A DNA stretch of 54,250 nucleotides from the NCBI GenBank assembly GCA_016793245.1, contig JAEUHW010000391.1, forward strand, positions 1 to 54,250, given 5' to 3'. The notes beneath the pieces are model-generated. The model saw nothing but the letters and a program-made list of their open reading frames with translations, was not told the DNA's origin and searched no databases. This document shows positions 31,558-39,640 of the stretch, piece by piece. A program made the position numbers and the translations under genes. The stretch is from Planctomycetota bacterium (GTDB lineage: Bacteria; Planctomycetota; UBA1135; JADKAF01). Each line of letters starts with the position of its first letter. Within the stretch, counting starts at the first letter, position 1.

Positions 31558-32136
31558 TCAGTATCCCGACAGCGCGCGCACGATCTCGTCGATCTTGTCC
31601 GCCTCGGCGTTCGAGATGCGGCCGAGCCCCATGAATCCGCCGGAGGCTCCGGCGACGGCGCGGCAGCGCTCGAGCGCCTGATCGCGGAGCTTCTGGAAGC
31701 TCTCCCGCGGCATCACTTTGTGGAGCTCCACGACGTACTCCTTCCAGCTCTCGAAGACCTGGCCGAGCGGCCGGCGTTCGAGCCACTTCTCGAGGAGGTC
31801 GTGGGCCGCGGTCCCGGCCTGCATCCCGTTCTCGTGGGCGAGCTTCAGGATCTCGCGCCGCTCTTCGGCGGTGATGCTGCCGTCGCTCCACGCCGTCTCG
31901 ATCATCGGGATCAAGCGCACCGCGGCCAAGGTCTCCGCACGCACGCCGACGGACAGGAGATCGCCCAGCACCTTCTCTTCGACGATGCCGGAGACGTGCG
32001 TGAGCTTCTTCTTCTCCTCCAGCGCGTGGAGCTCCTTGCGCATCTTCTCCAGGAGCTTCTTGTCTTGGTCGGCGAAGAACTGGTCCTCCAGTGCACGCCG
32101 CCGATCGCCCAGGATGTCGTTATCGAAGCCGCTCAT
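31558..32136 (-). CDS. TerB-like cytoplasmic protein
   Basis: The protein has 192 residues and no signal peptide. The N-terminal ~55 residues are charged and helical (DQDKKLLEKMRKELHALEEKK divided over 24-44). The segment at about 72-105, 'IPMIETAWSDGSITAEERREI', is typical of the TerB/DjlA-like helical fold, in which acidic residues of the 'DG.I..EER' pattern can bind metal. The C-terminus ends in 'RISNAEADKIDEIVRALSGY'. The TerB family is best known from tellurite-resistance loci, but most bacterial TerB-like proteins have no proven role. The gene lies 96 bp downstream of the ECF sigma operon on the same strand and has its own terminator. Confidence 0.68.
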   Translation of the reverse strand: MSGFDNDILGDRRRALEDQFFADQDKKLLEKMRKELHALEEKKKLTHVSGIVEEKVLGDLLSVGVRAETLAAVRLIPMIETAWSDGSITAEERREILKLAHENGMQAGTAAHDLLEKWLERRPLGQVFESWKEYVVELHKVMPRESFQKLRDQALERCRAVAGASGGFMGLGRISNAEADKIDEIVRALSGY

Positions 32137-32232
32137 CGATCGCTGGTCCCCTAGTTCGCAGGGAGGGTGGAGGTCCGAAGGAGCGGCATTGTAGCGGCGG
32201 CCCCCCGGAGCGCGAGCATGCGGCGGAACAGC

Positions 32233-33096
32233 TCAGCGCCCGCCGGGCCCGCCCCCGCCGGGCCCGGTCGGGCCTGCGGACTTCGGACCGCCTGGGCCTG
32301 CTTGCGACGCGGCGCTACGCGCGGCATTCGTGCAGGGGATGTCCTGCGGGATCGCCGCTCCCGAGAACTCCAACGCGAAGTCCCGCGGCATCAGGATCCA
32401 GCCGTAGTCGCGGAACACGAAGGCCAAGCGGTGCTGGTCGGCGAGCGCCTGCATGGCTTCGCCTACGCTGTAGGTCGTACCCCCCCCGAGCTGCACCTTG
32501 GCGAAGTTCGCCGTGTCGAGCACCTCGGAGACGATGATCTTGAACGGCGCCGCGCCGCGCATGATGGTCAGCCATTCCGTGAGGGCGAGCGGCACGTTCG
32601 GGAACTCGACCGCCTCCTTCAGCAAGTTGGCCATCTCTTCGGAGATCGCCGGCCGCACGACGCGCACGACCTCGGCCTTGCCGCCCTGCGTCGTCGGCGG
32701 GTCCAGCGGCCGCGAGAGCTGCTGGAAGCGCAGCTCCGTCGATTGCAGCTCGCCTTCGAGCAGCACCATGTCGATGCGGAGCTTCTCCAGCTCGGTCGCG
32801 GAGGCCTGACCGGCATCGACGATCTGACGCATGCGGCCGTACTGCTCGCGAGAGAGCTCGAGGCGCTGCGCGAGCTCGCGGCGCTTGCTCTGCAGGTCGA
32901 GGATGCGCAGCGTCGCGTCGTAGCGCGCAGCGACGAGCTCGGCGCGCGCCTTCTCGAGATTCGCCTCGGCGAGGCGCACCTGCGGATCGTTCCGCAGCAT
33001 CGCCTCGATCTCCTCCTGCTCGCCGCGCGGAGGGACGACCGTGAAACAGCTCAGCGAGACGAGCGAGCCGAGCATCAACGAAGACAGCCAAGTCAT
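32233..33096 (-). CDS. Exported coiled-coil protein with secretin-like (STN-like) end
   Basis: The product has 287 residues from the ATG at 33096, chosen because GAGGAG lies seven bases upstream. The N-terminus looks like an export signal and has a Cys at residue 17, but the lipobox (SLSC) is imperfect. Residues ~25-105 form a long amphipathic helix with heptad character (LEKARAELVAARYDATLRI). Residues ~165-245 resemble the small STN/secretin-N domain (LDTANFAKVQLGGGTTYSVG, then ALADQHRLAFVFRDYGWILM). The tail is Gly/Pro-rich. It is the last gene of the ECF sigma operon, 35 bp after the preceding gene. STN domains of TonB receptors talk to sigma regulators in Fec-type systems, so a signalling role is possible; that is inference. 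Confidence 0.65.
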   Translation of the reverse strand: MTWLSSLMLGSLVSLSCFTVVPPRGEQEEIEAMLRNDPQVRLAEANLEKARAELVAARYDATLRILDLQSKRRELAQRLELSREQYGRMRQIVDAGQASATELEKLRIDMVLLEGELQSTELRFQQLSRPLDPPTTQGGKAEVVRVVRPAISEEMANLLKEAVEFPNVPLALTEWLTIMRGAAPFKIIVSEVLDTANFAKVQLGGGTTYSVGEAMQALADQHRLAFVFRDYGWILMPRDFALEFSGAAIPQDIPCTNAARSAASQAGPGGPKSAGPTGPGGGGPGGR

Positions 33097-33103
33097 GACC
33101 AAA

Positions 33104-33109
33104 CTCCTC
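33104..33109 (-). promoter_or_regulatory. Ribosome binding site deciding the start at 33096
   Basis: The minus strand reads GAGGAG seven bases before the ATG at 33096. It favours this start over an in-frame TTG two codons upstream. Confidence 0.6.
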
Positions 33110-33131
33110 TCGAAGACCAGAACGAAGGGAA

Positions 33132-33644
33132 TCAGAGGCGCTGCGTGCGCAGCGCGGTGAGCAGCCAGCTCTCTTCGCGCGCGGTCTGAGGCGCGGGAGA
33201 GCTCGCGAGGTAGCGGCGGTAGCAGCGGAGCGCGCGCTCGATGTCGCCGCGCTCGACGAGGTAGGCATCGCCCGCGCGCAGCAGCAGCTCCTGGCGCTGC
33301 CCGGTCGCGCTCGCCTCCGCGGCGAGCTCGAGCTCCTCGGGCTCGCTGGAAGCGGGAACGATCGCCCGCTCGGGCGCGGGAACCTGCGCGATGTTCTCGA
33401 CGCGCTCAGCCCCGGGCGTCGGCGACGACGCGAGACGTGCGCTGCCGAAGCCCGCGGCGAAGAGGAGCGCCCCGGCGAGCGCGAAGCTCGCGCGTCGCAC
33501 CACGCGCCGGCGCCGCTGCACCCGCTGCGTGCGCGCGAGCACGGCGAGCCGCAGCCCCGCAGGCGCCGCGTCGCACTGTACAGAAAAGGTGCCTGGCACC
33601 TTTTCTGTACAGTGGGGTTGGGGGTCGGGGGTGGGGTGGGTCAT
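33132..33644 (-). CDS. Small single-pass membrane protein, likely partner of the ECF sigma factor
   Basis: The protein has 170 residues. Residues 1-50 are hydrophilic and Arg-rich near the membrane (RVQRRRRVVRR). One TM helix spans about 53-70. A TPR-like pair of helices follows (GDAYLVERGDIERALRCYRRYL, about 127-149). Its ATG overlaps the TGA of the sigma gene (ATGA), so the two are translationally coupled. That position and topology fit an anti-sigma factor or sigma regulator, but no zinc-finger or RskA signature is visible, so this is inference. Residues 11-24 are encoded by a perfect palindromic element that keeps the reading frame; it does not look like original protein sequence. Confidence 0.7.
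   Translation of the reverse strand: MTHPTPDPQPHCTEKVPGTFSVQCDAAPAGLRLAVLARTQRVQRRRRVVRRASFALAGALLFAAGFGSARLASSPTPGAERVENIAQVPAPERAIVPASSEPEELELAAEASATGQRQELLLRAGDAYLVERGDIERALRCYRRYLASSPAPQTAREESWLLTALRTQRL
33574..33614. repeat. Perfect 41-bp palindromic element inside a coding sequence
   Basis: Two perfect 20-base arms (33574-33593 and 33595-33614) flank a single central base. The core on the plus strand is AAAAGGTGCC-T-GGCACCTTTT. The element sits inside the small membrane protein gene and is read as HCTEKVPGTFSVQC. Because it is palindromic and in this frame, both strands encode the same peptide. The core resembles short palindromes moved by REP-associated Y1 transposases in other genomes; no transposase is in the window. 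Confidence 0.85.
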
Positions 33645-34195
33645 CGGTGTTCCTCGCGGATCCAGAGGCGGCGGAAGCGCTCGCGGGCGCGGGCGAGCAG
33701 GGACTCGATCGCCTTCTCGCTCGCAGAGAACAGAGCGGCGATCTCGGCGATGCTGCGGTGCTCCTCGAAGCGCGCGCGCAGCACGCGTCGATCGCGCTCG
33801 GGCAACGCGGACCAGATGCGCGCCAACGTTTCGGCAGAGGTGGTGGGCGCGGCGGCGTGGACCACCTCCGCGAGCTCGGTGTGCAGCGGCCGCTCGCGCA
33901 GCTCGGCGCGCGCGGCCTTGCGCCGCGCGTTCCGCGCATGCTGTCGCGCGAGACCGCAGACCCACGCGGCGAAGGGACCGCGCGCGGGATCGAAGCGCGC
34001 GAGCTTCTTCACGGCCGTCATCCACGCTTCCTGCACGACTTCCTCCGCGAGACCGCGATCGCCGCGCACATGGCGACGCGCGGTGGCCCAGACGACGTCG
34101 AAGCTCGCCTCGACCAGCGCGGTCCACGCCGCCTCGTCGCCGCGCAATGCGGCGGCTCGGAGCTGCATCTCTTCGGCGGGAGTACGCGAGGTCAT
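33641..34195 (-). CDS. ECF-type sigma-70 factor
   Basis: The protein has 184 residues, the usual ECF length. Region 2 occupies about residues 24-93 (ALVEASFDVVWATARRHV, AEEVVQEAWMTAVKKL, FAAWVCGLARQHARNARR). Region 4 occupies about 123-176 (LPERDRRVLRARFEEHRSIA followed by EIAALFSASEKAIESLLARA). It directs RNA polymerase to a specific promoter set, probably in response to an envelope signal. The start at 34195 gives the standard short N-terminus; the open frame upstream is Ser/Arg-rich shadow. It leads an operon with a coupled membrane protein (ATGA overlap) and the coiled-coil/STN-like protein. No zinc-binding anti-sigma protein is next to it. Confidence 0.92.
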   Translation of the reverse strand: MTSRTPAEEMQLRAAALRGDEAAWTALVEASFDVVWATARRHVRGDRGLAEEVVQEAWMTAVKKLARFDPARGPFAAWVCGLARQHARNARRKAARAELRERPLHTELAEVVHAAAPTTSAETLARIWSALPERDRRVLRARFEEHRSIAEIAALFSASEKAIESLLARARERFRRLWIREEHR

Positions 34196-34271
34196 GGCGG
34201 AGCGACAACGCTCCCTCTTGTCCGCCCCCCTCGCAATCCCTCGCGCGCTCTCGAAAAAAACTCCGCCCCGC

Positions 34272-36608
34272 TCAGAGCTCGCGGCCGAGGAGGCGCCCCG
34301 CCGCGGCGACGCCGCTGAGATAGGCCCCCTCCACGCGCGGGCCGCCGCACCAATCGCCGCAAGCCGCGACGAGCTGCTCGGCATCGCAAAGGCAGCTCTC
34401 GGGGTGCGGCTCGCGCGGGATCGCGTGGGCCCAGCGATGTGCATCGAGATGCGCCACCTTCGGCAGCGCGAGCCCGAAGCAGCGCGCGAACGCCTGCACG
34501 AGGATGTCCGCCTGGATCTCGCGCGGCGCCTCGAAGTGCGCGCGCGACCACTCCGGCGTCGCGTGCAGCGTCCACGCCGGTCGTGGCGAGCGGCCCGGCT
34601 TTGAGGCGTTGTCCGCGACCCAGCTCAGCACGGGGTCGCCGTTCACGAAGGCGCCCCCGAACGCGAGCGGCAGCTCCGCCTCGAACGCCACCATCGCCGC
34701 GATGCACGGCGTCATCTCGACGGCGGCCGCGCGCGCGGCGAGCGCGGGCACGGGCGCGAGCAGCGCCGCGGCCTGCGGCGCGGGTGCGTTCACGACGACC
34801 GCGTCCCAAGCGCCCAAGCCCTCGCCATGCTCGTCCTCGAGGCGCCAGCGCGAAGCTTCGCGCTCGAGGCGTCCGACACGCACGCCATAGCGCACGTCGA
34901 GATCCGCGCCGAGATGCGCGGCGAGCGCGCTCATGCGCGGCACGGCGACGAAGCGCCGCGTCCCCTCCGCACCGCCCCGCAGCGCGCCACCCTCGTGCAC
35001 GGCGATCTCCGCGCGCCACTCCGCGACGAGCCCCATCTCGCGCCAGCGCTCGACGCAGCGCTGGAACAGCGCGCTGCGCGCGGTGAAGTACTGCGCGCCG
35101 TGATCGAACGCGAGATCCAGGGCGCGCCGCGTCGCGGTGCGCCCGCCCGGTCCGCGCCCCTTGTCGAAGACGCGCACCGCGAAGCCGTGGTCGTGCAGCG
35201 TCCGCGCGCACGCGAGGCCGCCGATGCCGCCGCCGACGATCGCGACGCGCAGCGGCCGCGCGTGCGCAGGTGATCCGGTGCGCGCGGCATAGCTCGCGAC
35301 CTCGAGGCGCTTCGCATGACCGCTCGTGGGCCGCGTGCGCACGCTGCCGTGGATCGGCTGCTCGGGGTCGAAGGGCCGATCGAAGCCGCCGAAGCACCAC
35401 TGGATCCCGCCGTACGAGTTGGGATCGAAGCCGTCGAGCGCGTAGCGGTGATTCAGCTCGAGCGCACGTTGATACGCCTCGCGCGCGTCGCGGCTCCAGC
35501 CGAGCAGCGCCTTGCCCCAGGTCATGCGCACGTTGTTGTGCAGCTCGCCGTGGATGAGCAACGAGCGCTGCGCGGCGTCCCAGAGCGCGTCGCCGCTGCG
35601 CGCGCGCGCGAGCGTTTCCAGCGGCAGGAACGCGCGCGCATCGCCTTGGTGCTCGGCGAGCGTGCGCCGCGCCCACGCGGGGATCGACGCGAACGAATCG
35701 GGATCGTCCTGCCGGCGGCACGCGTGCCACGCGAGCTCGCGCCAGGTCAGCAGCTCGTCCAAGAACTTCGCGGCTCCCTCGCAGCCGGCGCGCGCGCGCG
35801 CGGCGGCCTCGCGCGCGATGCGGTGCGGCGAGACATGCCCGTGCACGAGATACGGCGAGAGCCGCGAGACTCCGTCGCGCAGCGCGTCGTCGCGATCCTG
35901 CGCGTAGTCCGCGAGCCTCTCGTCGCGGAACGCGGCCCAACGAGCGTAGCCCGCACTCGAACCGCCGCGCGTCCCGGGCACCGGCGAGATCGAGTGATCG
36001 ATCGCCGAGCTCGCGAGGAGCTCCGCGAGGTCTTCGCGCTGGAGATCGAGCGAGCGGAACGGGAGTTCCGGCAGGCGCTCGACCAAGCGCGGGACGCGGT
36101 CCTCGGGCAGGCGCGCGAGCGCTTCCTCGAGCAGCGCGCGCGTCGCCGTGCGAAACTCGAAGGCGCGCTCGTACGCGCGCTCGAGCGCGGCGTCGGGCAC
36201 GAGGCACGCCGCATCGACGGCGACGATCTCGGCGTCGGTCGCGCGCGCGAGCGCGCGGCGCCACGCGCGGAACGGCGTGAGCGGTACCTCCTCGACGACG
36301 ACGAGCGCCGCGCGCGCGGCGAGCTCCTCCAGCACGCGCGGTTCCTCGGCGTTCCGGCGCAGATGCACGTGCAACACGAGGCCGCGAGCCGCGAGCTCGC
36401 GCTGCGCGTCGCGGGCACCTTCCAGGGCGAAGGCCGCATGCCGATCCGAGAGATACGGCTGATCGAACGAGAGCCCGAAGAAGACGACGAGCGGAACGCC
36501 GAGCACCTCGGCCTCGCCGATCGCGCGCTCGAGCGCCGGGTTCTCGTGGCCTCGCACCGCGCGCTGCATCCAGTACAGCACGTGCTCGCCGCGCCGCGCG
36601 TCACTCAC
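34272..36608 (-). CDS. Class II photolyase fused to a renalase-like FAD oxidoreductase
   Basis: This is a 778-residue fusion. Residues ~1-443 are a class II DNA photolyase: an N-terminal alpha/beta domain with 'HVLYWMQRAVRGHENPAL', then the FAD-binding helical domain with 'SPYLVHGHVSPHRI', 'LLTWRELAWHACRRQ', 'HNNVRMTWGKALLGW' and 'LDGFDPNSYGGIQW'. Residues ~453-778 are a separate Rossmann flavoprotein starting 'VAIVGGGIGGLACARTL' (GxGxxG at 459-464) with 'GPGGRTATRR', typical of the renalase/COG3380 amine-oxidase-like group. The photolyase half should repair cyclobutane pyrimidine dimers with light. COG3380 genes often neighbour phrB in other bacteria. The second half could reduce or recycle a cofactor; that is inference. 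Its start overlaps the end of the upstream photolyase gene by 8 bp. Confidence 0.9.
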   Translation of the reverse strand: MSDARRGEHVLYWMQRAVRGHENPALERAIGEAEVLGVPLVVFFGLSFDQPYLSDRHAAFALEGARDAQRELAARGLVLHVHLRRNAEEPRVLEELAARAALVVVEEVPLTPFRAWRRALARATDAEIVAVDAACLVPDAALERAYERAFEFRTATRALLEEALARLPEDRVPRLVERLPELPFRSLDLQREDLAELLASSAIDHSISPVPGTRGGSSAGYARWAAFRDERLADYAQDRDDALRDGVSRLSPYLVHGHVSPHRIAREAAARARAGCEGAAKFLDELLTWRELAWHACRRQDDPDSFASIPAWARRTLAEHQGDARAFLPLETLARARSGDALWDAAQRSLLIHGELHNNVRMTWGKALLGWSRDAREAYQRALELNHRYALDGFDPNSYGGIQWCFGGFDRPFDPEQPIHGSVRTRPTSGHAKRLEVASYAARTGSPAHARPLRVAIVGGGIGGLACARTLHDHGFAVRVFDKGRGPGGRTATRRALDLAFDHGAQYFTARSALFQRCVERWREMGLVAEWRAEIAVHEGGALRGGAEGTRRFVAVPRMSALAAHLGADLDVRYGVRVGRLEREASRWRLEDEHGEGLGAWDAVVVNAPAPQAAALLAPVPALAARAAAVEMTPCIAAMVAFEAELPLAFGGAFVNGDPVLSWVADNASKPGRSPRPAWTLHATPEWSRAHFEAPREIQADILVQAFARCFGLALPKVAHLDAHRWAHAIPREPHPESCLCDAEQLVAACGDWCGGPRVEGAYLSGVAAAGRLLGREL

Positions 36609-38088
36609 CGCTCTGCTCCGCGCCGTAGGTCGCGAGATAGCGCTTGAGATGCAGCTTCTTCCGCGTGCTGTCGGAGGTCATGTAGCGCACCGTGCCGAAG
36701 ATCGGCCGCTCGGGCGCCCACGGGCGATCGAAGCGCCCGAGCGTCCAGAAGATGCCGGAGTAGGAGTTGGGATTGCGCCCGTCGAGCGCCCAGCGGTTGT
36801 TGAGCTCGATCAAGGTCTCGAGCGCCACCTCGGGATCCTTCGTCCACTGCAGGATCTTCTTCCCCCACAGCATGCGCAGGTAGTTGTGCATGCGCCCCTC
36901 GCGGCGGAGCTCGCGCTGCGCGGCGTTCCAGATCTCGTCGTGCGTGCGCGCTTCTTCGAGCTGCCGGTGCGAGTAATGCTCCGGACGCGGATCGCGCGCA
37001 TGCTTCTGCAAGGTCGCGCGCGCCCAGTCGGGCAGCGACTCGAAGCGCTCGTAGTCGTGCGCGCGATGGAAGCAGAAGCCGTAGCCCACCTCGCGCCAGG
37101 TGATCGCTTCGTCGAGGAAACCCTCGCCCGCCGGAGAGAGCCCCCACCAGCCTTCGCGCGAGCCGTTCGGCTTCGGCAGCAAGCGCTCCGCGGACCAGCT
37201 CTCGCCGGCGAGCACGCGATGCACGAGCTCGTGGACCCCGACGTGGCCGAAGTGGAGATAGGGCGAGAGTCCGCTCGCGCCGTTCTCGTCGGGGTGATTG
37301 CGATCGTCGGGATAGCGCGCGAGCTTCGCCTTCAGGAAGGTCTGCATCTGCGCTTCGCCAGCCGCGCTCCCGCCGCGCAGCGCCGCCGGCGGAACCGCGT
37401 GATCGATCGGCAGCAGGGCGAGGGAGCTCGCTTCCCCCGCGAGCAGCTCCTTCGACGCCATCTTCCAACGCGCGCTCACTTCGCGCGGCAAGCTGGCGCC
37501 CTGAACGTCGTTCGCGCGCGCGAGCGGCTGCTCGAGCGGGAACGCGGCGAGGTGCTCGCGCGCCACCTTCTGGAAGTGCCGGCGGAAGAGCGCCGCGGTG
37601 GGATAGGCCTTCTCGCTCGCGCGGAGCGGCAGGATCCCGTTCGCATCGACCTGCTCCATCCGCACGGCGACCTTCCGCGCCGCGGCCGCGACCATGCGCG
37701 GCAGGAAGAAGCAGGGGAACTCGTCCGTGACGACCAGCGCCGCACGAGCGGCGAGCGCCTCCAGCAAGCCGCGCCCCGCGCCGCGCTCCGGCTCGACGTA
37801 CGGCAGATAGCGCACGCCGGCCTGCTCGAAGCGCCGCGCGTTCTCGGCCATCCCCTCGATGGCGAAGCGGTGCAGCCGATCGCTGGCCCAGCGGTAGTCG
37901 CAGCGCAGCGCCTCCAGCACGAGCAAGGGCTTGCCGAGGTCTTGTGCCCTCCGCACCGCGTGCTGCAGCGCGAAGTTCCAGCGCGTGCGTCGGTGCGCGA
38001 TCATCCAGTAGAGGACGTAGCTGCCGCCGGGCTGCACCGGGCGGTCGTTGCAGGCGGAGACGCGGAGGGTGGGGACGGGAGCGATCAT
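36601..38088 (-). CDS. Class II CPD photolyase
   Basis: The protein has 495 residues, a standard length for class II photolyases. The N-terminal antenna domain starts 'SYVLYWMIAHRRTRWNFAL'. The FAD domain shows 'LSPYLHFGHVGVHELVH', 'FLDEAITWREVGYGFCFH', 'NYLRMLWGKKILQWT', 'LNNRWALDGRNPNSYSG' and 'IFGTVRYMTSD'. This last block is very close to the class II consensus. The enzyme binds FAD and uses blue/UV-A light to split cyclobutane pyrimidine dimers. It is the first gene of a two-gene operon; the next gene, a photolyase fused to a flavin oxidoreductase, starts inside its last codons. The two photolyases are clearly paralogous but diverged. The gene diverges from the CAP-protein gene over a 195-bp gap. 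Confidence 0.94.
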   Translation of the reverse strand: MIAPVPTLRVSACNDRPVQPGGSYVLYWMIAHRRTRWNFALQHAVRRAQDLGKPLLVLEALRCDYRWASDRLHRFAIEGMAENARRFEQAGVRYLPYVEPERGAGRGLLEALAARAALVVTDEFPCFFLPRMVAAAARKVAVRMEQVDANGILPLRASEKAYPTAALFRRHFQKVAREHLAAFPLEQPLARANDVQGASLPREVSARWKMASKELLAGEASSLALLPIDHAVPPAALRGGSAAGEAQMQTFLKAKLARYPDDRNHPDENGASGLSPYLHFGHVGVHELVHRVLAGESWSAERLLPKPNGSREGWWGLSPAGEGFLDEAITWREVGYGFCFHRAHDYERFESLPDWARATLQKHARDPRPEHYSHRQLEEARTHDEIWNAAQRELRREGRMHNYLRMLWGKKILQWTKDPEVALETLIELNNRWALDGRNPNSYSGIFWTLGRFDRPWAPERPIFGTVRYMTSDSTRKKLHLKRYLATYGAEQSGE

Positions 38089-38283
38089 GCGGAGGGGGTC
38101 GCGGCGCGCGGAGGCGCCGCGTTTCGCGGAGCCGTTCGCAACGGATGCACGCGATCGCGAAGCTCAGCCCGCCGGTCGGAAGGAGATTCTCGCATGGCTT
38201 CCCGCGGCGGCGTGAGGCGCAGGTGTCCGAGTCCCGCTTCGAGGCTGGCCTCTCCTCGTCGAGCGCCCTACCATCGGCGGTTC

Positions 38284-39621
38284 ATGGAGACGCCGGCTGG
38301 TCGCGTTCGAAGCCTGGGGCTGAGCCTCGGCATGTGCAGCCTGCTCTGCGCGCTGGCCAGCGCTCAGACCACACCGACGCCGGAGGAGACGGCCGTGCTG
38401 TGCTGGATCAATCGCTTCCGCAGCGACCCGCAGGCCTTCGGTCGACTCGTGCTCGCCGGACCGCGCCCCTCGAACAGCGGCGGCGTCGATTGGGCGCTGT
38501 TCGAGGCCGAGCTCCGCACGCTCTGCCCCGCGCCGCCGTTGCTCTACGAGCCGCGCTTGCTGGAGGCGGCGCGCGCGCACGCGCGCTACATGCCGATGGC
38601 CAAGGAGTACGGCCATCGCGAGACTCACGGCGCCGAGGGCTTCACCGGGGAGTGGCCCGTCGATCGCGCGCGCGCCGCGGGCTACGCGGATCCCGTGGAG
38701 GAATGCTCCTGTGCGCGCGGCGCGACACCGTTCGAGATCGTCGCGAGCTACGTGATCGATGCCGCGCCCCCTGGCAGAGGCAGCGGCGGGATGCAGGAGC
38801 GGCGCGGGCATCGCGCCGCGCTGATCGATGCGCGCTGGAACGACGTCGGCGTCGGCCTCGCGCCGTGGGGCCAGGGCCAATGGTCGAACGTCGTGGTCTG
38901 CGGCACCTCCTCCGCGCGCGGACGCGTCCTCGGCGGGGTCGCCTTCGAAGATCGCGATGGCGATGGAGCCTACGGCATCGGCGAAGGGCTTCCCGAGGTC
39001 CATCTCCGCGTCGGCGATCGCAGCGCGCTCGCGTCCGCGAGCGGTGCCTGGCGCCTCGAGCTCCTCGCAGACAACTCCGCGCGAACGCTGGTCGCCCGCC
39101 GCGCCGGATCCGAGCTCGTGCATTCGCTCGACGCGCGCGCGCCGCGCGAGGTGCTGCAGCTGCGCTTCGAGCTCGCGACCGAGGTCGAGGCGCTGGAGAG
39201 GAAGCTCCGCGCCTTGCCGGAAAGCGCAACGGATGCGCAACGCGCGCTGCGCATGCGCTTGATCGCTCTCCGTTCTCCGCGCACCGACGCGGAGCGCGCG
39301 CTCGCGAGCGAAGTGACCGCGCAGAAGAGCGCCGTGCTGCAAGCGCTCGGCACGAGCGCCGCCGACGATGTGGAACGCCAGGTCCAAGCGGGACTGCGTG
39401 CGTTCGCCGGCACGGATCTCGTCGCCTGGCTCGAGCAAGCGCGCCGCGTCGATCGCCTCGCGAGGGCTGCGGAGGCCGTGCGGCGCGCGGAAGAGTCCGT
39501 CGCGCGAGCTCGGAGCGCACAAGCACTCGCCAGGCAGATCGAGCGGACCATGGCCGAGGTCCCGAGCCCGGATCTCTGGCGGCGTCTCGAATCGCTTCAG
39601 AGCGGTCTGCGCGCTCTCTGA
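38284..39621 (+). CDS. Secreted CAP/SCP-domain protein with coiled-coil tail
   Basis: The protein has 445 residues. A signal peptide (SLGLSLGMCSLLCALASAQ, ends about residue 28) leads to a CAP (SCP/Tpx/PR-1) domain at about 35-210. Landmarks are 'VLCWINRFRSDPQAF', 'ARAHARYMPMAKEYGHRETHG' split across 97-117, and 'RGHRAALIDARWNDVGVGLA'. The conserved His residues of the CAP cavity are present. A Ca-binding-like segment 'FEDRDGDGAYGIGEGLPEV' follows (about 221-240), similar to SdrD-B-type modules. The last ~150 residues are a charged helical region (coiled coil). CAP proteins in bacteria are extracellular and mostly of unknown activity. The ATG at 38284 was chosen because it opens the signal peptide. 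The SenB-like gene starts 19 bp downstream. Confidence 0.85.
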   Translation: METPAGRVRSLGLSLGMCSLLCALASAQTTPTPEETAVLCWINRFRSDPQAFGRLVLAGPRPSNSGGVDWALFEAELRTLCPAPPLLYEPRLLEAARAHARYMPMAKEYGHRETHGAEGFTGEWPVDRARAAGYADPVEECSCARGATPFEIVASYVIDAAPPGRGSGGMQERRGHRAALIDARWNDVGVGLAPWGQGQWSNVVVCGTSSARGRVLGGVAFEDRDGDGAYGIGEGLPEVHLRVGDRSALASASGAWRLELLADNSARTLVARRAGSELVHSLDARAPREVLQLRFELATEVEALERKLRALPESATDAQRALRMRLIALRSPRTDAERALASEVTAQKSAVLQALGTSAADDVERQVQAGLRAFAGTDLVAWLEQARRVDRLARAAEAVRRAEESVARARSAQALARQIERTMAEVPSPDLWRRLESLQSGLRAL

Positions 39622-39640
39622 GCGCGCGGCGCTCTTCCGC

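Noticed and set aside
36649..38283. Upstream extension of the CAP-protein frame over the photolyase gene
   Set aside because: The ATG at 38284 opens a signal peptide. The extension is antisense to the photolyase gene and reads like shadow sequence.
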